Under the pieces are notes generated by a model. It was not told the DNA's origin, did no database searches, and saw nothing but the letters and a program-made list of their open reading frames with translations. The position numbers and the translations under genes are program-made. A stretch of 64,000 nt of DNA from Deferrisoma camini S3R1 (GTDB taxonomy: Bacteria > Desulfobacterota > Deferrisomatia > Deferrisomatales > Deferrisomataceae): positions 4,012,001 to 4,076,000 of the forward strand of contig NZ_JAFN01000001.1 in assembly GCF_000526155.1 (NCBI RefSeq), written 5' to 3'. Below are positions 34,357 through 43,032 of the stretch, in pieces (the first letter of the stretch is position 1; every line of letters starts with the position of its first letter).

Positions 34357-34807
34357 GCCTGCCGCCCGCGGCACTCCAGCAGCCCCCATGCCCCCGGGCT
34401 TTGGCGCGGTCCGAGAGCCCCCTGGCCGCCTAACCGCCTACCGGGCCGAAGGCCCCAGACCGACGACCGTAGTCCGAGGGCGGCGGGTTCTCGATCGGTT
34501 TCGGCGGAGGCATGGGGCCTGCTTCCGGCCGCGCGCGAAGCCAGGCATGAGATTCGCCGCGCAGACACGGCGCTGCAATAACGGTTTCATGACGGTCCGG
34601 CCGGGGACGAACGGTTTCACGGTGCAAACGTTGGAGGTCCTGCGCGGCGAGCATGGGAGCCGCGCGCGGGTCTCCAGCAGACCCCATGCCCCCCGGGCTT
34701 TGGCGCGGTCCGAGAGCCGCCTGGCCGCCTAGCCGCCTACCGGGCCGAAGGCCCCAGACCGACGACCGTAGACCGATGACCGACGACCGAAGTTACCAGG
34801 AGTCGCC
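34357..34807. repeat. Two palindromic element copies, each with a GACCGNN array
   Basis: A right-half fragment (about 34362-34400) plus GGGCCGAAGGCCCC and the array GACCGAC, GACCGTA, GTCCGAG (34458-34478) is followed by a full element (about 34482-34700; arms GGCATGGGGCCTGCTTCCGG and CAGCAGACCCCATGCCCCCC). A second array, GACCGAC, GACCGTA, GACCGAT, GACCGAC, GACCGAA, lies at 34757-34791 just ahead of the lpxD ribosome-binding site. The stretch GGGCTTTGGCGCGGTCCGAG is directly repeated near 34395 and 34695. Confidence 0.75.
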
Positions 34808-35872
34808 ATGACACTGGGTGAGTTGGCGGAGAAGCTGGGAGCCGAGCTGCGGGGCGACCCGGCGGTGGAGGTGACGGGGGTGGCCACGCTCGACCGGGCC
34901 GGGCCGGGCGAGGTGTCGTTCCTGTCGAATCCCAAGTACCGGCCGCTCCTGGCCACCACCCGGGCCGCGGCCGTGATCGTGGCGCCGGCCGAGGCCGTGG
35001 AGGGGCGGGCCGCCCTGGTGACCGAGAACCCGTACCTGGCGTTCGCCCGGGCGGTGGAGCTGCTGCATCCGCGTCCCCGGCCCGAGCCGGGGGTGCACGA
35101 AGGGGCCTGGATCCATCCGGATGCCCGCCTGGAGGAGGGGGTGACGGCCCTGCCCGGCAGCCGGGTGGACGCCGGCGCCCGGGTGGGGGCCGGCACCGTC
35201 CTGTACCCGGGGGTGTACGTGGGTCGCGGCGCCCGCGTGGGTCGGGGCTGCGTGCTCCACGCCAACGCCGTGGTCCGGGAGGAGTGCGTTCTGGGGGACC
35301 GGGTGGTGCTCCAGCCGGGCGCGGTGGTGGGTTCGGACGGATATGGGTACGCCCGGGACGGCCACCGCCACGTGCCCATCCCCCAGGTGGGGCGGGTGGT
35401 CCTGGAGGACGACGTGGAGGTGGGTGCGAACACCACGATCGACCGCGCCGCCCTGGGGGAGACCCGGATCGGCCGGGGCACCAAGATCGACAACCTGGTG
35501 CAGATCGGGCACAACGTGACCGTGGGGGAGGACTGCCTGATCGTGGCCCAGGTGGGGGTGAGCGGCTCCACCCGGATCGGCCACCGGGTGGTCCTGGCCG
35601 GGCAGGTGGGCGTGGCCGGCCATCTGAGGGTCGGGGACGGGGCCATGGTGGGGGCTCAGTCGGGCATCGGGTCCGACGTGCCGGCAGGGGCCGTGGTGTC
35701 GGGGAGCCCGGCCATCCCCCACGGGGAGTGGCTGCGGGCCCAGGCGGTGGTCAAGCGCCTGCCGGACCTGCGGCGGGAGATGAAGGCCATGGAGCGGCGG
35801 TTGGCCGAGCTGGAGGCCCGGGTCCGGGGCCGGGCGGCCACCTCGCCTTCTGTTGATCCGGCGAAAGAATAG
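34808..35872 (+). CDS. lpxD: UDP-3-O-acylglucosamine N-acyltransferase
   Basis: Third acylation step of lipid A synthesis. The protein is 354 aa with an N-terminal LpxD domain ([23 protein letters not shown]), a left-handed hexapeptide-repeat beta helix (about 100-290) and a C-terminal helix ([19 protein letters not shown]). The catalytic histidine lies in [18 protein letters not shown] precedes ATG 34808. Its last residues (VDPAKE) and the TAG stop are encoded by the left end of a MITE-like element, so the original C terminus has been replaced. Confidence 0.95.
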   Translation: MTLGELAEKLGAELRGDPAVEVTGVATLDRAGPGEVSFLSNPKYRPLLATTRAAAVIVAPAEAVEGRAALVTENPYLAFARAVELLHPRPRPEPGVHEGAWIHPDARLEEGVTALPGSRVDAGARVGAGTVLYPGVYVGRGARVGRGCVLHANAVVREECVLGDRVVLQPGAVVGSDGYGYARDGHRHVPIPQVGRVVLEDDVEVGANTTIDRAALGETRIGRGTKIDNLVQIGHNVTVGEDCLIVAQVGVSGSTRIGHRVVLAGQVGVAGHLRVGDGAMVGAQSGIGSDVPAGAVVSGSPAIPHGEWLRAQAVVKRLPDLRREMKAMERRLAELEARVRGRAATSPSVDPAKE

Positions 35873-36077
35873 ACGCGTCACTGCGGAGGGAGGGGCGAGG
35901 GACCTGCAGTTCAGGAACCAGGAATCAGCGGACAGGGGACAGGAGGAAACCGCATAGCCAGGCCCCTGTCGACTGGACTCTGAAATCTGTCCACTGACAC
36001 GGCTGCGCCCGTCTCTCCGGCAGATCCCTTGCCCCTTTGATCAGGGATCAAGAGCGCCTGGTGATCCGCCGGGTTGA
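35853..36077. mobile_element. MITE-like element with IS630-type ends, overlapping lpxD
   Basis: The left end TTGATCCGGCGAAAGAATAG... (from 35853) matches the IS630 terminal repeat at 19 of 25 positions; the right end, read on the complement from 36077 (TCAACCCGGCGGATCACCAG...), at about 18 of 25. TA lies outside the right end (36078-36079); the left flank is TG. The interior carries inverted CTGNNNN heptamers (about 35911-35941 and 35979-36000) and GGGGCGAGGG/CCCTTGCCCC arms. It fuses to the end of lpxD, and the fabZ ribosome-binding site begins immediately after it. Confidence 0.7.
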
Positions 36078-36089
36078 TAAGGAGGACCG

Positions 36090-36524
36090 ATGATCGACAT
36101 CCAGCAGATTCTTGCCTGTCTGCCCCACCGCTACCCCTTCCTGCTGGTGGACCGGGTGGTGGAACTGGTCCCGGGCGACCGGATCGAGGCCCTCAAGAAC
36201 GTGACGGTGAACGAGCCGTTCTTCACCGGCCACTTCCCGGGGCGGCCGATCATGCCGGGGGTGCTCATCGTGGAGGCCCTGGCGCAGGCGGGGGGCATCC
36301 TGGCGCTGCAGACGACGCAGGAGTGCGTGGAGGGGAAGCTCATGCTGTTCCGGGGCATCGACCGGGTGCGGTTCCGCCGGCCCGTGGTGCCCGGCGACCA
36401 GCTGCGGCTCCACGTGCGGGTGGAGAAGCGTCGCCAGGGGTTCTGGAGTTTCGAGGCCGCGGCCCGGGTGGACGGGGAGGTGGCGACCGAGGCCCACCTG
36501 TCGGCCGTGATCACCGAGGGATAA
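36090..36524 (+). CDS. fabZ: 3-hydroxyacyl-ACP dehydratase FabZ
   Basis: Dehydratase of fatty-acid elongation, competing with LpxA for 3-hydroxyacyl-ACP. The protein is 144 aa with [13 protein letters not shown], the catalytic histidine in [19 protein letters not shown] and glutamate in [17 protein letters not shown] precedes ATG 36090 and begins directly at the right edge of the mobile element, so element insertion has reset the leader of this gene. Confidence 0.95.
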   Translation: MIDIQQILACLPHRYPFLLVDRVVELVPGDRIEALKNVTVNEPFFTGHFPGRPIMPGVLIVEALAQAGGILALQTTQECVEGKLMLFRGIDRVRFRRPVVPGDQLRLHVRVEKRRQGFWSFEAAARVDGEVATEAHLSAVITEG

Positions 36525-36636
36525 TCTACAAGAGCCAACGGCCGAGCCCCCGGTGGTGGAGCCCACCCCCGGGCGCCGAGGAGGCGGGTCCGCCCGTCCA
36601 CCCCGCTTCGGTCGGAGTGGCGAGGAGAAAGACATC

Positions 36637-37416
36637 GTGACCAAGATCGACCCGCGGGCCGTCGTGGCCGAAGGGGCCGAGATCGCCGAAGGCGTGGAGA
36701 TCGGGCCCTTTGCCGTGATCGGGCCCCACGTGAGGATCGGCCAGGGCACCACCGTCGGGGCCCACGCCGTGGTGGAGGGCTGGACCACCCTGGGGGAGGG
36801 GTGCCGGGTGTTCCCGTTCGCCTCCGTGGGAACGATCCCCCAGGATCTCAAGTACGGCGGTGAGGAGGCCCGCCTGGAGATCGGCGCCCGCACGGTGATC
36901 CGGGAGTTCACCACCGTGAACATCGGCACGGCCGGGGGGGGCGGGGTGACCCGGGTGGGGGACGACTGCCTCCTGATGGCCTACAGCCACGTGGCCCACG
37001 ACTGCCAGCTGGGGGACCACGTGATCCTGGCCAACGCCGTGAACCTGGCGGGCCACGTGGTGGTGGAGGACTGGGCCATCGTGGGGGGGCTGTCGGCCGT
37101 GCACCAGTTCGTGCGGATCGGGGCCCATGCGTTCATCGGCGGCTGCTCGGCCGTGACCCTGGACGTGCCGCCGTTCGTGTCGGCCGCTGGCAACCGGGCC
37201 AAGCTGTTCGGCCTGAACCTGACCGGGCTCAAGCGCCGGGGCTTCGGGGACGAGGCCCTCAAGGCCCTGAGGCGGGCCTACCGGACCGTGTTCCGGTCCA
37301 AGATGACCCTGGAGAAGGCGCTGGCAGAGGTGCGGGCCGGGCCGGACTTCGAGGTGGCCGAGGTCCGCCGGTTCGTGGAGTTCCTGGAACGATCGGAACG
37401 GGGAGTGACGCGCTGA
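36637..37416 (+). CDS. lpxA: UDP-N-acetylglucosamine acyltransferase
   Basis: First step of lipid A synthesis. The protein is 259 aa of hexapeptide repeats (e.g. AVVAEGAEIAEGVEIGPFAV) with FASVGTIPQDLKYGGEEA, the catalytic His in LLMAYSHVAHDCQLGDH, and the C-terminal helical domain GLNLTGLKRRGF. The start is GTG 36637 with GAGGAGA upstream; the longer frame from 36553 encodes no LpxA-like sequence. Confidence 0.95.
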   Translation: MTKIDPRAVVAEGAEIAEGVEIGPFAVIGPHVRIGQGTTVGAHAVVEGWTTLGEGCRVFPFASVGTIPQDLKYGGEEARLEIGARTVIREFTTVNIGTAGGGGVTRVGDDCLLMAYSHVAHDCQLGDHVILANAVNLAGHVVVEDWAIVGGLSAVHQFVRIGAHAFIGGCSAVTLDVPPFVSAAGNRAKLFGLNLTGLKRRGFGDEALKALRRAYRTVFRSKMTLEKALAEVRAGPDFEVAEVRRFVEFLERSERGVTR

Positions 37417-37418
37417 CC

Positions 37419-38219
37419 ATGGATCGCATCGCGGTGATCGCGGGGGCGGGGGAGTTCCCCCGGCTGTTCGTGCGGGAGGCCCGCAAGCGGGGCGTGGAGC
37501 CGGTGGTGGTGGCCCTGCAGGAGGAGGCCGACCCGGCCATCGAGGAGGAGGCCGAGCAGGTCCACTGGATGCCCCTGGGCAAGGTGGGCAGGCTCCTGAA
37601 GCTCCTGTCCCGGGAGAAGGTGACCCGGGCGGTGGTGGCCGGAAAGGTCCACAAGGTCCGGATCTTCCGGGACTTCCGGCCCGACGTGAAGACCCTGACC
37701 CTGCTGTGGGGGCTGCGGGACCGCAAGGACGACACCATCATGCTCAAGGTGGCCGAGATCCTGGCCCAGGAGGGGATCGAGCTGCTGCCCCAGACCACCT
37801 ACATGGACGAGTACCTGCCCGGGGCAGGCGTGTTCACGAAGCGCCAGCCCACCGACGAGGAGCGGTCCGACGTGTCGTTCGGCGCCGAGATCGCCCGGTC
37901 CATGGGGGAGCTGGACATCGGGCAGACCGTGGTGGTCAAGCGGGGGGCGGTACTGGCGGTGGAGGCGATCGAAGGCACCGACCAGGCGATCCGCCGGGGA
38001 GGGAGCCTGGGCAACGGCGACGTGGTGGTGGTGAAGGTGGCCAAGCCCCGCCAGGACCTGCGGTTCGACGTGCCCGCGGTGGGGCTCGACACGATCGTGG
38101 CCTGCCTCGACGCCCGGGCCCGGGTGCTGGCGATCGAGGGGGGGAAGACCTTCTTCTTCCAGCAGGACGAGGCGGTGGCCCTGGCCGACCGCCACAATCT
38201 GACGATCCTTGCGTTCTGA
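37419..38219 (+). CDS. lpxI: UDP-2,3-diacylglucosamine pyrophosphatase LpxI
   Basis: Hydrolyses UDP-2,3-diacylglucosamine to lipid X; the functional replacement for LpxH found in alpha- and deltaproteobacteria. The protein is 266 aa: N-terminal domain MDRIAVIAGAGEFPRLFVREA, then a C-terminal domain with VSFGAEIARSMGELDIGQTVVVK, LAVEAIEGTDQAIRRGG, KVAKPRQDLRFDVPAVGLDT (former DUF1009). It lies 2 bp after lpxA. Confidence 0.94.
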   Translation: MDRIAVIAGAGEFPRLFVREARKRGVEPVVVALQEEADPAIEEEAEQVHWMPLGKVGRLLKLLSREKVTRAVVAGKVHKVRIFRDFRPDVKTLTLLWGLRDRKDDTIMLKVAEILAQEGIELLPQTTYMDEYLPGAGVFTKRQPTDEERSDVSFGAEIARSMGELDIGQTVVVKRGAVLAVEAIEGTDQAIRRGGSLGNGDVVVVKVAKPRQDLRFDVPAVGLDTIVACLDARARVLAIEGGKTFFFQQDEAVALADRHNLTILAF

Positions 38220-39300
38220 ACCGGTGCTGGCGGTCTCCGCCGGCGAGGCCTCGGGGGATCTGCACGCGGCGAACCTGCTGGGGGCCCTCGCGGAGCGGGG
38301 CGTGCGGTTCCGGGCATGGGCGGTGGGGGGGTCGCGGCTCGCCCGGGCCGGGGCCGAGATCCTGATCCCTTCGGAGACCCTGTCGGCCATGGGCCTGCTG
38401 GAGGCGGCCGGCCGCCTTCCGGCGCTGCTGCGGGCCCGGAGGGCCGTCGTGCGCCGTTTCCTCACCGACCGTCCCGACCTCTTTCTCCCCGTGGACTTCG
38501 GCGGGTTCAACCTGGCCCTGGCGGCCCGGGCGCGGCGGCTCGGCGTGCCCGTGGTGTACTACATCCCCCCCAAGGTGTGGGCCTGGGGGCCCTGGCGGGT
38601 CCGCAAGGTCCGGGATCGGGTGGACGAGGCCCTGGTGGTCCTGCCGTTCGAGGAGCCGTATTGGAGGGACCGGGGGGTCCGGGTCTGGTACGTGGGCTCG
38701 CCCGTGGCCGACCACGTGGCGGGTCGGCGGTGGAGCCCGGAGCCGGCACGGGTGGGGCTGCTGCCCGGAAGCCGCAAGGGGGAGATCCTGCGGATCTGGC
38801 CCCTGCTGCGGCAGGTCGCGGACGAGCTGGCCCGACACCGCCCGTTGCGGTTCACGGTGCCCCTGGCGCCTGGGGTGGATCGGGAGTGGTTCGGAGACGC
38901 GCGCGGGATGGAGTTCACCGACGACGCCCTGGGGGTGATGGAGCGCAGCGAGCTGGTGATCGCCGCCTCGGGCACGGCCGCCCTGGAGTGCGCCCTGGTG
39001 GGGGTGCCCACCGTGGTGGTGTACCGGGTGAACCCCCTCACGTACTGGCTGGGCCGGCTGCTCGTCCGTGTCCCGTTCGTGGCCCTGCCCAACCTGATCG
39101 CAGGTCGGGAGGTGGTGCCCGAGTTCGTGCAGCGGCCGGTGGCCGAGGTGGTCCGGGCCGCGGTGCGCCTGCTGGGGGACGACGGGGCCCGGGCACGGAT
39201 GGTCGAAGGGTTGGCCGAGGTGCGCCGGAAGGTGGGAGAGCCGGGGGCGGCCCGCCGGGCCGCCGAACGGGTCGCCCGGTTCCTGGAGGAGCGGGGATGA
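38209..39300 (+). CDS. lpxB: Lipid A disaccharide synthase
   Basis: Glycosyltransferase joining lipid X and UDP-diacylglucosamine. The protein is about 363 aa with VLAVSAGEASGDLHAANLL at the N terminus, VYYIPPKVWAWGPWRVRKV, LLPGSRKGEILRIWPLL and SGTAALECALVGVPTVVVYR. The start is either TTG 38209 (overlapping lpxI by 11 bp) or GTG 38224; no clear ribosome-binding site separates them. Confidence 0.95.
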   Translation: MRSEPVLAVSAGEASGDLHAANLLGALAERGVRFRAWAVGGSRLARAGAEILIPSETLSAMGLLEAAGRLPALLRARRAVVRRFLTDRPDLFLPVDFGGFNLALAARARRLGVPVVYYIPPKVWAWGPWRVRKVRDRVDEALVVLPFEEPYWRDRGVRVWYVGSPVADHVAGRRWSPEPARVGLLPGSRKGEILRIWPLLRQVADELARHRPLRFTVPLAPGVDREWFGDARGMEFTDDALGVMERSELVIAASGTAALECALVGVPTVVVYRVNPLTYWLGRLLVRVPFVALPNLIAGREVVPEFVQRPVAEVVRAAVRLLGDDGARARMVEGLAEVRRKVGEPGAARRAAERVARFLEERG

Positions 39301-41087
39301 GCCGCCGACCCCTGACCCCCCCGCCCGGCCTCAAGGGGCCCGGCGACCTCGGCTCGTGGGCCCTCCTGCGGGCGCTGGGCCGGTACTTCCGGCCCCACTG
39401 GCACCGGATCGTGTTCTCGTTCCTGTGCATGGGCGTGGTGGGGGCCTCGGCCGGCGCCACTGCCTGGCTGGTCAAACCGGTGCTGGACGACATCTTCATC
39501 CGGCACGACGAGTGGAAGCTCAAGGTCTTGCCCCTGGCCCTGCTGGGCCTGTACGCCGTCAAGGGCATCTGCCGGTACCTCCAGTCGTACGTCATGCGTT
39601 GGGTGGGCGAGGCCGTGATCCTCGCCATGCGCGACGACCTGCTCACCCACCTGCAGTACCGGGAGTTCGGATTCCACGAGAAGAACCCCACCGGCACCCT
39701 GATCGCCCGGGTCACGAGCGACGTAGGGCTGATGCAGGGCGCAATCCCCAACATGATCCAGATGCTCCGCCAGGGGGTCACGGCGGCCGGCCTGCTGGCG
39801 GTGTTGTTCGTTCGGGACCCCGGCCTGGCGGCCATCTCCCTGCTGGTGGCCCCCTTGGCCGCCTACCCGGTGAAGCGCATCAGCAAGCTGGTGCGGCGTT
39901 ACACCCGCAAGGGCCAGGAGCGGGTGGGGGACCTGTCCAACGTGCTCCAGGAGTCGTTCTCCGGGATCGAGGTGGTCAAGTCGTTCGGGTGCGAGGATCG
40001 GCAGATCGAACGGTTCCACCACGAGGGCGAGCGGTTGCGGCGCATCAGCCTCAAGCGGGCCCGCCTGAACGAGGCCACGGCCCCCCTGCTGGAGTTCCTG
40101 GGGGCGGTGGCAGCCGCGGCCATCATCTGGTACGGGGGGAGCCGGGTGCTGGCCGGCGAGACCACGCCCGGGGAGTTCTTCAGCTTCCTCACGGCCCTGT
40201 TCATGCTGTACGACCCGCTGAAGCGCGCCGGAAACCTGAACAACTCGATCCAGCAGGCCCTGGCCGCGGCCGAACGGGTGTTCGGGGTGATGGCCCAACC
40301 CCTGCCCCCCTGGGAGCGCGGGGGAGACCGCGATCTGGACGGGCCGGTGGAGGAGGTGGCCTACGAGAACGTGCGGTTCGCCTACGACCCGGCCCAGGGC
40401 GAGGTGATCCGGGGGGTGAGCTTCCGGGCCCGGCGGGGGCAGGTGGTGGCGCTCGTGGGGGCGAGCGGGTCGGGCAAGTCCACGCTCCTGAAGCTCCTGC
40501 CGCGGTTCTACGACCCGACGGACGGGGTCATCCGGATCAACGGGGTGGACATCCGGGAGTTTCGCATCGAGGGCCTGCGCCGGGCCGTGGCGGTGGTGAC
40601 CCAGAACACCTTCCTGTTCAACGACACGGTCCGCCAGAACATCCTGGTGGGCCGGCCGGACGCGGGCGACGACGAGGTGGAGGCGGCCGCGCGGGCCGCC
40701 CATGCCCACGAGTTCATCCTGACCCTGCCCCAGGGGTACGACACCGTGGTGGGGGAGCGGGGGGACCTGCTGAGCGGGGGGCAGAAGCAGCGGATCGCGA
40801 TCGCCCGGGCCATCCTCAAGGACGCGCCGATCCTGATCCTGGACGAGGCCACGAGCGCCCTGGACTCGGAGTCCGAGTCCGAGGTTCAGGCGGCCATGGA
40901 GGCGCTCATGGCCAACCGGACGACCTTCGTGATCGCCCACCGCCTGGCCACCGTGCGTCACGCCGACCTGATCCTGGTGCTCCGGGACGGCCGGGTGGTG
41001 GAGAGGGGAAACCACGAGGAGCTCGTCGCCCGCGGCGGGGAGTATGCGAGGCTGTGCCGGCTCCAGTTCGGGGAGGCGCTGGGGTGA
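39297..41087 (+). CDS. msbA: Lipid A flippase MsbA (ABC transporter)
   Basis: Fused ABC exporter of 596 aa that flips core-lipid A across the inner membrane. Six transmembrane helices lie in about 30-330, then the nucleotide-binding domain with Walker A VGASGSGKSTLLKLL, signature LSGGQKQRIAIARAI, Walker B PILILDEATSALD and H-loop FVIAHRLATV. ATG 39297 overlaps the lpxB stop (ATGA). Substrate assignment rests on the operon. Confidence 0.93.
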   Translation: MSRRPLTPPPGLKGPGDLGSWALLRALGRYFRPHWHRIVFSFLCMGVVGASAGATAWLVKPVLDDIFIRHDEWKLKVLPLALLGLYAVKGICRYLQSYVMRWVGEAVILAMRDDLLTHLQYREFGFHEKNPTGTLIARVTSDVGLMQGAIPNMIQMLRQGVTAAGLLAVLFVRDPGLAAISLLVAPLAAYPVKRISKLVRRYTRKGQERVGDLSNVLQESFSGIEVVKSFGCEDRQIERFHHEGERLRRISLKRARLNEATAPLLEFLGAVAAAAIIWYGGSRVLAGETTPGEFFSFLTALFMLYDPLKRAGNLNNSIQQALAAAERVFGVMAQPLPPWERGGDRDLDGPVEEVAYENVRFAYDPAQGEVIRGVSFRARRGQVVALVGASGSGKSTLLKLLPRFYDPTDGVIRINGVDIREFRIEGLRRAVAVVTQNTFLFNDTVRQNILVGRPDAGDDEVEAAARAAHAHEFILTLPQGYDTVVGERGDLLSGGQKQRIAIARAILKDAPILILDEATSALDSESESEVQAAMEALMANRTTFVIAHRLATVRHADLILVLRDGRVVERGNHEELVARGGEYARLCRLQFGEALG

Positions 41088-41728
41088 ATCCCGCCGCGTT
41101 GGGCTGGGCGTGCCGGGCGGGGGCCGGGTATCTGGGGGTGGTGGGCCGGACCAGCCGGTACCGGATCTCCGGCAGGGCAGCGGTCGAGGCCGCCCGGGCC
41201 GAGGGCCCGATGTTGTGGGCGTTCTGGCACAACCGGCTGCTGGGCCCGTTGGTGCCCTACCGGGACCGGGGCATCGGGGTGGTCATCAGCCGTAGCGACG
41301 ACGGCGAGCTGATCTCGCGGATCGTCGAGCGGTTCGGGTACGTGCCGATCCGGGGGTCGTCGTCCCGGGGCGGGGCCATGGCCCTGCGGGGGGTGCTGCG
41401 CCACCTCGCCTCGGGCCGGGACGTGGCCCTGACCCCGGACGGGCCGCGGGGACCCCGGTACCGCGTCCAGCCGGGGGTGGCGATGGCCGCCGTCCGCAGC
41501 GGCGTGCCCGTGGTGCCGGTGGGGGTGGCGTACTCCCGGCGGTGGGTGGCCCCCTCGTGGGACCGGTTCCAGGTCCCCCTGCCGTTCGGCAGGGTGGAGC
41601 TGGTGCTGGGGCCGCCGCTGCGGTTCGGCCGCGGGGAGCCGATCGAGCGGGTCCGGGCGGTGATCCAGGGGGCGATCCTTCGGGCCACAGAGCGGGCCGA
41701 TGCCCGCGTGGGCCGGGTGCCGCCGTGA
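41084..41728 (+). CDS. DUF374 lysophospholipid-type acyltransferase
   Basis: Membrane-associated acyltransferase-like protein of 214 aa: LWAFWHNRLLGPL with the HxxxxD-related histidine region, VISRSDDGELISRIVERFGY, RGSSSRGGAMALRGVL and TPDGPRGPRYRVQPGV. The family sits in lipid A operons of deltaproteobacteria and is thought to acylate lipid A or an intermediate, but direct proof is limited. GTG 41084 overlaps the msbA stop, and its end overlaps kdtA. Confidence 0.88.
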   Translation: MNPAALGWACRAGAGYLGVVGRTSRYRISGRAAVEAARAEGPMLWAFWHNRLLGPLVPYRDRGIGVVISRSDDGELISRIVERFGYVPIRGSSSRGGAMALRGVLRHLASGRDVALTPDGPRGPRYRVQPGVAMAAVRSGVPVVPVGVAYSRRWVAPSWDRFQVPLPFGRVELVLGPPLRFGRGEPIERVRAVIQGAILRATERADARVGRVPP

Positions 41729-43032
41729 GCGCGTTCCTGGCCCTCTACCGGGCCGTGGGAACCGCGGGCGTGCTGGCGGCCGCCCCCGTGTTGGCCGCCA
41801 GGGCCCTCACCGATCCCCGGTATCGCGTGGGGTGGGGCGAGCGGTTGGGCCTGTGGGCCGATCCGCCCCGCCGGTGCGTGTGGGTCCACGGCGCCAGCGT
41901 GGGAGAGCTCAGGGCGGCCGCCCCCCTCGTGCGGCAGCTCCGGACCCGGGGCCGCCGGGTGCTCGTGACCGCCACGAGCCCGGCCGGGGCCCAGGTGGCG
42001 GGCGAGCTGGCCGGGGACCCCGCGTGGGGCAGGCTGCTGCCCCTGGATCCCCTGCCGTGGCTCGGTCGCCTGGTCGCCCGGCTTCGGCCCCGGGCCGTGA
42101 TCCTGGTGGAGACCGAGCTCTGGCCTGGCTTCCTGGGGGCGTTGCGCGGCCAGCGCGTGCCGGTGCTGTTGGTGAACGCTCGGATCTCGGACCGATCCTT
42201 TCTCCGGTACCGACGGGTGAGGCGGCTCCTCGCCCCGGTGCTCGGGGGGTTCCGATGCATCCAGGCCCAGTCCGAGGACCACGCCCGGCGGTTTCTGGCC
42301 CTGGGAGCGCCACCGGATCGGGTCGAGGTGGGCGGAAACCTGAAGTTCGACCTCCCGGACCCGGATCCGTCCCACCCGGCCACCCGGCTGGTGCGGCGGG
42401 CCGCGGAAGGGGCGCGGGTGGTGGTGGCCGGATCGACCCACCCGGGTGAGGAACGGGCCGTGGCCCGGGCCGTCCGGCGGCTGTCCCGAAGGGGGGTGCA
42501 GGCCGGGCTGGTGGTGGCCCCGCGCCATCTCGAACGGCTGGCCCAGGCCGAGGAGGAGCTCCGGTCCGAGGGGGTGGAGCCGGTCCGGTGGACCGATGCG
42601 GCCGAGCAAGGCGAGGGGGCCGTGCGCCGGGCCCTGGGGGAGGGCCGGGCCCTGGTGGTGGACCGGTTCGGGGTGCTGCCACACCTGTACGGGGCGGCGG
42701 CGGTCGCATTCGTGGGGGGGACCCTCGCGCCTGTGGGCGGCCACAACCCCCTGGAGGCCCTCGTCTGGGGGGTGCCGGTGGTCCTGGGCCCACACGCGGC
42801 GAACATCCGCGACCTGGTGGCGGAGATCCGGGAGCACGGGCTGGGCACCGAGGTCCGGGACCCCGAGGGACTCGCGGCCGCCCTGGAGCCGTACCTCACC
42901 GGCGACCCGGAGGGGGTGAGGGCGGCGTCCCTGGCGCTGTTCGACCGCAACCGGGGCGCGACCCAGAGGGCCCTGGCGGCGTTGGAGGATGCCTTGCGCG
43001 ACGGGTTGCCATGTCCCTGTACTTCTGGGTGA
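41725..43032 (+). CDS. waaA: 3-deoxy-D-manno-octulosonic acid (Kdo) transferase
   Basis: Adds Kdo from CMP-Kdo to lipid IVA. The protein is 435 aa: an N-terminal membrane-anchoring segment, VWVHGASVGELRAAAPLV, ETELWPGFLGALRGQRVPVLLVNARISDRS, and a C-terminal CMP-Kdo-binding half with VVAGSTHPGEE and VGGTLAPVGGHNPLEAL. The start is GTG 41725, overlapping the upstream stop. The last 22 bp overlap lpxK. Confidence 0.95.
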   Translation: MSAFLALYRAVGTAGVLAAAPVLAARALTDPRYRVGWGERLGLWADPPRRCVWVHGASVGELRAAAPLVRQLRTRGRRVLVTATSPAGAQVAGELAGDPAWGRLLPLDPLPWLGRLVARLRPRAVILVETELWPGFLGALRGQRVPVLLVNARISDRSFLRYRRVRRLLAPVLGGFRCIQAQSEDHARRFLALGAPPDRVEVGGNLKFDLPDPDPSHPATRLVRRAAEGARVVVAGSTHPGEERAVARAVRRLSRRGVQAGLVVAPRHLERLAQAEEELRSEGVEPVRWTDAAEQGEGAVRRALGEGRALVVDRFGVLPHLYGAAAVAFVGGTLAPVGGHNPLEALVWGVPVVLGPHAANIRDLVAEIREHGLGTEVRDPEGLAAALEPYLTGDPEGVRAASLALFDRNRGATQRALAALEDALRDGLPCPCTSG

